From the NCBI GenBank assembly GCA_900552295.1, contig URZB01000023.1:1-12046 (forward strand): 12,046 nt of DNA, read 5' to 3'. Shown here piece by piece: positions 6,185 through 12,046 of this stretch (position 1 is the first letter of the stretch; each line of letters opens with the position of its first letter). The translations under genes and the position numbers were made by a program. The notes beneath the pieces are model-generated. The model saw only the letters and a list, made by a program, of their open reading frames with translations. It did no database searches and was not told the DNA's origin. Source of the DNA: an uncultured Collinsella sp. (GTDB lineage: Bacteria; Actinomycetota; Coriobacteriia; Coriobacteriales; Coriobacteriaceae).

Positions 6185-7531
6185 ATGGAACACGACCTCA
6201 CACGCGGTAATGTCCTCAAGACCATCGCGGTCTTCGCCCTGCCCTATATGCTCTCGTACTTTTTGCAGATGCTCTACGGCATGGCCGACCTGTACTTTAT
6301 CGGGCAGTTTAGCGGCGCCGCCGGCATCACCGCCGTGGGCAACGGCGCGCAGACGCTCTATATCATTACCGTGACGCTCGTAGGTCTGGCCATGGGAACG
6401 ACCGTCATCGTCGGCCACGCCGTGGGTTCACGCCGCTTCAACCGCGCCGAAGCTGCCATCGGCAACACCATCACGCTCTTTATGGGTGTCTCGGTGGTGC
6501 TGGCCGCGCTCTTGCTCGCGCTGTGCCCGCAGATCGTGGCACTCATCGGCACGCCGGCCGAAGCGGTCGAGGGCACCGCCGCCTACCTGCGCATCTGCTT
6601 TATCGGCATTCCGTGCATCGCCGCGTACAACATCCTTTCGGCCATCTTTCGCGGCCTGGGCGATTCGCGCTCACCCATGTACGTGATCGGCGTGGCGTGC
6701 GTCATCAACATCGCGCTCGATTTTCTGCTTATTGGCCACATGGGGCTCGGCCCCGTGGGCGCGGCGCTTGGCACGGTGATCGCGCAGACGGCAAGTGTGG
6801 CCCTCGCACTCGTATGGCTCAAGAGCCGCCGCACAAACATCCACGTCAAGCGCAGCGACCTGCGTCCGCAGCCCGAGGTGCTCGGCAGCATCCTTAAAAT
6901 CGGCGTGCCCGTGGCCGTGCAGGACGGCTGCATTCAGGTGGCGTTTATGTTCATCACCGTTATCGCCAACCACCGCGGGCTGGTCGACGCCGCCGCCGTG
7001 GGTCTGGTCGAGAAGATGATCAGCTTTTTGTTTATTGTGCCAAGCTCCATGGGTGCCACCGTCAGCGCGCTCACGGCGCAAAACGCCGGCGCGGGCAAGG
7101 GCGACCGCGCACGTCAGGTGCTCAAGGACGCCATGACCATCTCGGTGGTGTACGGCTGTCTGATCACGGCGCTCATGTGGCTGGTGGCACCGGCGTTTCT
7201 CGGCTTTTTTGCCAAGGACGCCGCGGTGGTCGCGGCAGGCACCGGCTATATGCGCAGCTATATTTTCGACGCGATCTTCGCCGGCATCCACATTTGCTTT
7301 AGTGGCTTTTTCGCCGCGTACGGCAAGAGCTACATCGGCTTTGCGCACAACGTGCTGGCCGTGGCGCTCATTCGCGTACCGGGCGCATGGCTGCTGTCGA
7401 ACGCCTATTCCGACACGCTGTTCCCCATGGGCATCGCCTCGCCGTGCGGGTCGATTCTATCGGCAGCCATTTGCGTGGTGGCGTTTACGGTGCTCAACCG
7501 CCGCGGCACTTTTGACAAGCTCGTAGCGTAG
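6185..7531 (+). CDS. MATE family multidrug efflux transporter
   Basis: A 448-residue integral membrane protein with about 12 predicted helices in two homologous halves, typical for MATE (NorM/DinF-like) pumps that export cationic drugs or metabolites using a Na+ or H+ gradient. Supporting segments are the N-terminal MEHDLTRGNVLKTIAVFALPYMLSYFLQMLYGMADLYFIGQF pattern (given here in part: LPYMLSYFLQMLYGMAD), AVGNGAQ, a GLAMGTTVIVGHAVGSRR loop, AIFRGLGDSRSP before helix 5, IALDFLLIGHMGLGPVGAALG, and the second-half repeat SALTAQNAGAGKGDRARQ. It appears full length with no frameshift. The ATG at 6185 has no convincing Shine-Dalgarno, only GAAAG about 12 bases upstream, so initiation may be weak or on a short leader. 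The MerR-type dyad at 6113-6143 and the co-directional MerR gene 56 bases downstream suggest drug-inducible expression. Substrate is not predictable from sequence. Confidence 0.93.
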   Translation: MEHDLTRGNVLKTIAVFALPYMLSYFLQMLYGMADLYFIGQFSGAAGITAVGNGAQTLYIITVTLVGLAMGTTVIVGHAVGSRRFNRAEAAIGNTITLFMGVSVVLAALLLALCPQIVALIGTPAEAVEGTAAYLRICFIGIPCIAAYNILSAIFRGLGDSRSPMYVIGVACVINIALDFLLIGHMGLGPVGAALGTVIAQTASVALALVWLKSRRTNIHVKRSDLRPQPEVLGSILKIGVPVAVQDGCIQVAFMFITVIANHRGLVDAAAVGLVEKMISFLFIVPSSMGATVSALTAQNAGAGKGDRARQVLKDAMTISVVYGCLITALMWLVAPAFLGFFAKDAAVVAAGTGYMRSYIFDAIFAGIHICFSGFFAAYGKSYIGFAHNVLAVALIRVPGAWLLSNAYSDTLFPMGIASPCGSILSAAICVVAFTVLNRRGTFDKLVA

Positions 7532-7573
7532 CGGGACAACGCAAACCTAGCGACCCCGTCCTGCTTTCTGCCG

Positions 7574-7580
7574 AAAGGAG
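7574..7580 (+). promoter_or_regulatory. Strong RBS of the MerR gene
   Basis: AAAGGAG ends 7 bases before the GTG at 7588, which fixes that GTG as the start of the MerR-family gene. Confidence 0.75.
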
Positions 7581-7587
7581 CGATCCC

Positions 7588-8436
7588 GTGACTGACACGT
7601 CCAATGAACATACCGACGGCCTGCTCCGCATTGGCGAGGTCGCGCGCCTGTTTAACCTGAGCGTTGGCACACTGCGTCATTACGAGCAGATGGGCTTGCT
7701 GGAGCCGGCGCATATCGACCCCGCAAGCGGCTATCGCTACTACGGAGCGCGACAGCTCTCCACCCTCAACACCATCAGTAACCTGCGCGTTCTTGACTTG
7801 CCATTGGCGCAGATACGCGAGTTTGTCGCCACGCGCGACGTGAATCTGATGCAGCGCCAACTGGCCCAGCAACAGGAGCTCATCGAACGCAAGCGCCGCG
7901 AACTGGAGCGCGTCTCGCGCAAGATCGATGACCGGCTCGTCCTGTTGCGAGACGCTTTGAATGCCGAGCTCGACACCATCCGCGAGACCGAGGCACCCGA
8001 GCTTCGATGCGCCGTACTGCGCGAACGCGTCAACCCCACCGACGCCTATGCGCTGGAGTGGCAGATTCGCCAGCTGCAAAAAGGACAGCACGAGACCTTT
8101 GTCTTTCCCGGCAACTTGGGCGTGGGCATCGCGCCCGAGCGCCTTACCGCCGGCGACTTCGATGGCTACGACGAGGTCTTTCTGCTGCTGGATGACACGG
8201 ACGACTACCTGGGAGACGTCGAAGTGCGTCCCGCCGCGCGTTGTTTGACCATTAGCTTCCGCGGCACGCACAGGCAAGCGGGCCCGCGCTATGAGCAGCT
8301 GCTCGGCTATATGCGCGAACATAACCTGACACCCGCCGGTCCATCGCGCGAGATTGCCCTGATCGACGACATCATCAGCGACGACCCCGCGACCTACGTG
8401 ACGCAGATCACGGTGCCGGTCGCCCCAGCAAAGTAA
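7588..8436 (+). CDS. MerR family transcriptional regulator with effector-binding-like C-terminus
   Basis: A 282-residue cytoplasmic regulator. Residues 12-32 (LLRIGEVARLFNLSVGTLRH) are the MerR winged helix-turn-helix, followed by YEQMGLLEP, the wing GYRYY (48-52) and a second helix pair (LRVLDLPLAQIREF). Residues about 86-125 form a Gln/Arg-rich dimerisation coiled coil. The C-terminal ~140 residues end in SFRGTHRQAGPRYEQLLGYM and a TYVTQITVPV strand, which resembles the GyrI-like effector-binding domain of BmrR-type multidrug sensors; this is the least certain part. Start is GTG with AAAGGAG upstream. It follows the MATE gene by 56 bases on the same strand with no terminator visible between them, so the two are probably cotranscribed. 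The dyad at 6119-6133 is its likely binding site, giving autoregulated drug-responsive control. A long terminator follows immediately. Confidence 0.9.
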   Translation: MTDTSNEHTDGLLRIGEVARLFNLSVGTLRHYEQMGLLEPAHIDPASGYRYYGARQLSTLNTISNLRVLDLPLAQIREFVATRDVNLMQRQLAQQQELIERKRRELERVSRKIDDRLVLLRDALNAELDTIRETEAPELRCAVLRERVNPTDAYALEWQIRQLQKGQHETFVFPGNLGVGIAPERLTAGDFDGYDEVFLLLDDTDDYLGDVEVRPAARCLTISFRGTHRQAGPRYEQLLGYMREHNLTPAGPSREIALIDDIISDDPATYVTQITVPVAPAK

Positions 8437-8474
8437 GAACCGCCCGGAAGGCATCGTGCTTCCGGGCGGTTCTT
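8435..8474. terminator. Bidirectional intrinsic terminator between merR and ligA
   Basis: A perfect 16-bp inverted repeat, AAGAACCGCCCGGAAG (8435-8450) with its complement at 8459-8474, around an 8-base loop. The left arm overlaps the last two bases of the merR stop codon. T-rich tails are short on both strands (TTCTTCAATT on plus, TTCTTACTTT on minus). It separates convergent genes, so it can serve both. Confidence 0.9.
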
Positions 8475-8493
8475 CAATTAGGCTATCAATGCG

Positions 8494-10755
<2,262 letters not shown>

Positions 10756-10830
10756 CTAGAGTACCACCGGTCGCAATGAGGCCGAATAGCGGTCTCGAAC
10801 CGCACCGAATCGGCAGCCGCCAGACTGGGG

Positions 10831-11033
10831 TGGACAGTTAGTTCAGATGCGTATAAATCCTAGAGCTGAATCAGGCACGAACACCCCTGTTTCAACTAAT
10901 TTGGGCTCCTCGAGACCATGTAAACGTCCCACTCTCCCTTCCAAACACCCATTCGAGCCCCATCCCAATCAGCAATTGCTCAAAACGCATCCCAAGCTGC
11001 CCCAGATTTATACGTATCTGAACTAACTGTCCA
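10831..11033. repeat. 203-bp MITE-like element with 30-bp terminal inverted repeats
   Basis: The left arm 10831-10860 (starting TGGACAGTTAGTTCAGATGC) and the right arm 11004-11033 are reverse complements at 28 of 30 positions. They enclose a 143-base interior that holds no convincing gene. The interior has a small palindrome AGCAATTGCT (10971-10980) and a GGGCTC/GAGCCC pair (10903-10908, 10955-10960). Each arm contains an inward-facing promoter-like pair, TGGACA and TATAAA, 15 bases apart. No clear target-site duplication is visible. It lies between ligA and the htrA terminator. It could be a non-autonomous transposable element, or a structured RNA whose ends pair. It occupies much of the gene-free stretch 10723-11169; bases 10723-10830 show only the ligA RBS. 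Confidence 0.8.
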
Positions 11034-11061
11034 GACCATTACGAACCAGCCCTCTTGCCAG

Positions 11062-11099
11062 CCCCAAGTGATCCGTTTTCCTCCGTCCCCAAGGGATCG
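11062..11099 (+). repeat. Short dispersed repeat (copy A) with internal direct repeat
   Basis: Bases 11071-11091 (ATCCGTTTTCCTCCGTCCCC plus A) match 4134-4154 exactly in inverted orientation. The core is flanked by complementary arms GATCC (11070-11074) and GGATC (11094-11098). A direct repeat, CCCCAAGTGATC (11062-11073) and CCCCAAGGGATC (11087-11098), has an 11 of 12 match at a 25-base period. It lies just downstream of the htrA terminator. Confidence 0.72.
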
Positions 11100-11103
11100 G
11101 TAC

Positions 11104-11140
11104 GAAAAGAGGGGCTGCCCAGCGTTGGCGGGACAGCCCC
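11104..11140 (-). terminator. Intrinsic terminator of the htrA-like gene
   Basis: On the minus strand GGGGCTGTCC (11131-11140) pairs with GGGCAGCCCC (11111-11120) over 10 bp with one G·T wobble. The loop is about 10 bases and the stem is followed by TCTTTTC. It lies about 30 bases after the htrA stop at 11170. Confidence 0.87.
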
Positions 11141-11169
11141 CCTGGCATCGGTATGTGCGATACAGCTCG

Positions 11170-12046
11170 TTAGAAACCCTGGCCGTAGCCCTGGCCCTGG
11201 CCCTGCTGGCCTAGCAGCTCCTCCAGGTACTGGCGCAGCTGCTCGTCGGTAATACCGCCGTTGCCGGTGTCGGTCGAACTGTCGTCCTGCTGCTGGTTCT
11301 GCAGTTCCTCATCGGAGCCCAGCTCAACCGTGACCTTCTTCTCTTCCTTGCCGCGCATGAGCGTGATTTCGACTTTCTCGCCCACCTCGTGGCTGCGCAG
11401 CGCAATGATCAGGCCATCGGCGCTCGTGATCTCGTCGTCGTCCAGCTTGGTAATGACATCGCCCTCTTGGATGCCAGCCTTGGCAGCAGGGCCATCCTCA
11501 ACGACGCTCGCCACATACGCGCCGCTATCGGTGCTCAGCTTGTTGGTACGGGCGTTGAGCGCGTTGACGCTCGAAAGCGTAGCGCCCATGTACGGATGCA
11601 CCGGCGTCTTGCCGTCGATGATCTGGTCGGCAATGTTCTTGGCATAGTTGACCGGAATGGCAAAACCCACGCCCGAGCTGGAGCCCGAGTAGCTCTCGAT
11701 GAGCGAGTTGATACCCACGAGCTCGCCATTGTCGTTGACGAGCGCGCCGCCGGAGTTGCCTGGGTTGATGGCGGCATCGGTCTGAATCATGTTGACATAG
11801 ATGGTGTTACCGCTGGTAGAGCTCATGGCCGTGGAGCGATACAGCGCCGACACAATGCCCGTAGAGACAGACTGTTCGTTACCGAACGGCGAACCGATTG
11901 CCATGACCCACTCGCCCACGTTAAGCTTGGAGGAATCACCCATCTCGATCGGCGTGAGCTTGGAAGCGTCGGCGTCCTTAAGCTTGATGACGGCCAGGTC
12001 GCTCGAGGCGTCGTTGCCCACGAACTCGGCCTCATAGGTGGTGCCG
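11170..12046 (-). CDS. htrA: HtrA/DegP-type serine protease with one PDZ domain, N-terminus off window
   Basis: An envelope-stress protease or chaperone, normally membrane-anchored outside the cytoplasm in Gram-positives. The 291 residues present begin mid-domain at GTTYEAEFVGNDASSDLAVI; codons 5' of the first possible internal GTG (12019-12021) are in frame and conserved, so the gene continues past the right edge. The catalytic Asp is fragment residue 16 (SDLAVIK) and the catalytic Ser is residue 98 in DAAINPGNSGGALVN; the catalytic His and any signal or membrane anchor lie outside. AIGSPFG and STGIVSAL are typical S1C segments. One PDZ domain spans about 155-240 (YMGATL, GPAAKAGIQEGDVITKLD). 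After it comes a low-complexity acidic and Gln-rich tail (ELQNQQQDDSSTDTGNGG) and a short helix (DEQLRQYLEELL) ending in GQQGQGQGYGQGF. The stop is TAA at 11170-11172, followed by a strong terminator. Confidence 0.94.
   Translation of the reverse strand, partial: GTTYEAEFVGNDASSDLAVIKLKDADASKLTPIEMGDSSKLNVGEWVMAIGSPFGNEQSVSTGIVSALYRSTAMSSTSGNTIYVNMIQTDAAINPGNSGGALVNDNGELVGINSLIESYSGSSSGVGFAIPVNYAKNIADQIIDGKTPVHPYMGATLSSVNALNARTNKLSTDSGAYVASVVEDGPAAKAGIQEGDVITKLDDDEITSADGLIIALRSHEVGEKVEITLMRGKEEKKVTVELGSDEELQNQQQDDSSTDTGNGGITDEQLRQYLEELLGQQGQGQGYGQGF

Noticed and set aside
11055..11252. Small plus-strand open frame of 65 codons
   Set aside because: It runs through the dispersed repeat, the htrA terminator and the antisense end of htrA, and has no RBS.

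Overview
The window looks like a contig end from a high-GC Gram-positive gut bacterium, most likely a Coriobacteriia member such as Collinsella. That placement is inferred from the strong GC bias at third codon positions, GTG starts, GGAGG-type ribosome binding sites and the overall look of the proteins; no rRNA or other marker in the window proves it. The first 48 bases are not genomic: they are an Illumina Nextera i7-side adapter, including an 8-base index, joined directly to the interrupted moaA gene.

Layout. Bases 49-716 (minus) hold the N-terminal two thirds of MoaA, the radical SAM enzyme of molybdenum cofactor synthesis, cut by the contig end. Bases 849-2155 form a cassette-like unit: a 345-residue orphan protein with a C-terminal PD-(D/E)XK-nuclease-like region (952-1989, minus), flanked on both sides by two near-identical 65-bp palindromes in the same orientation. 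Bases 2205-5925 (minus) are a two-gene operon for a heterodimeric ABC exporter. The two subunits overlap by 8 bp and show complementary degenerate and consensus ATPase sites, and a good sigma-70-type promoter lies upstream. Bases 6113-8436 (plus) carry a MATE efflux pump followed by a MerR-family regulator with a C-terminal effector-binding-like domain. A dyad with MerR-operator geometry lies just upstream of the MATE gene, so this is probably a self-contained inducible drug-efflux operon. Bases 8435-8474 are a bidirectional terminator between merR and the convergent ligA (8494-10722, minus), the NAD+-dependent DNA ligase.

Bases 10723-11169 hold no gene. They contain a 203-bp MITE-like element with 30-bp terminal inverted repeats, a short dispersed repeat, and the terminator of the next gene. 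The dispersed repeat has a second copy 7 kb away inside the 3' end of the first ABC gene. Bases 11170-12046 (minus) encode the C-terminal part of an HtrA-type serine protease with one PDZ domain, running off the right edge.

The genes themselves are mostly recognisable housekeeping or efflux functions. The more unusual content is the set of three different small repeat families packed into 12 kb, and the orphan nuclease-like gene bracketed by one of them.
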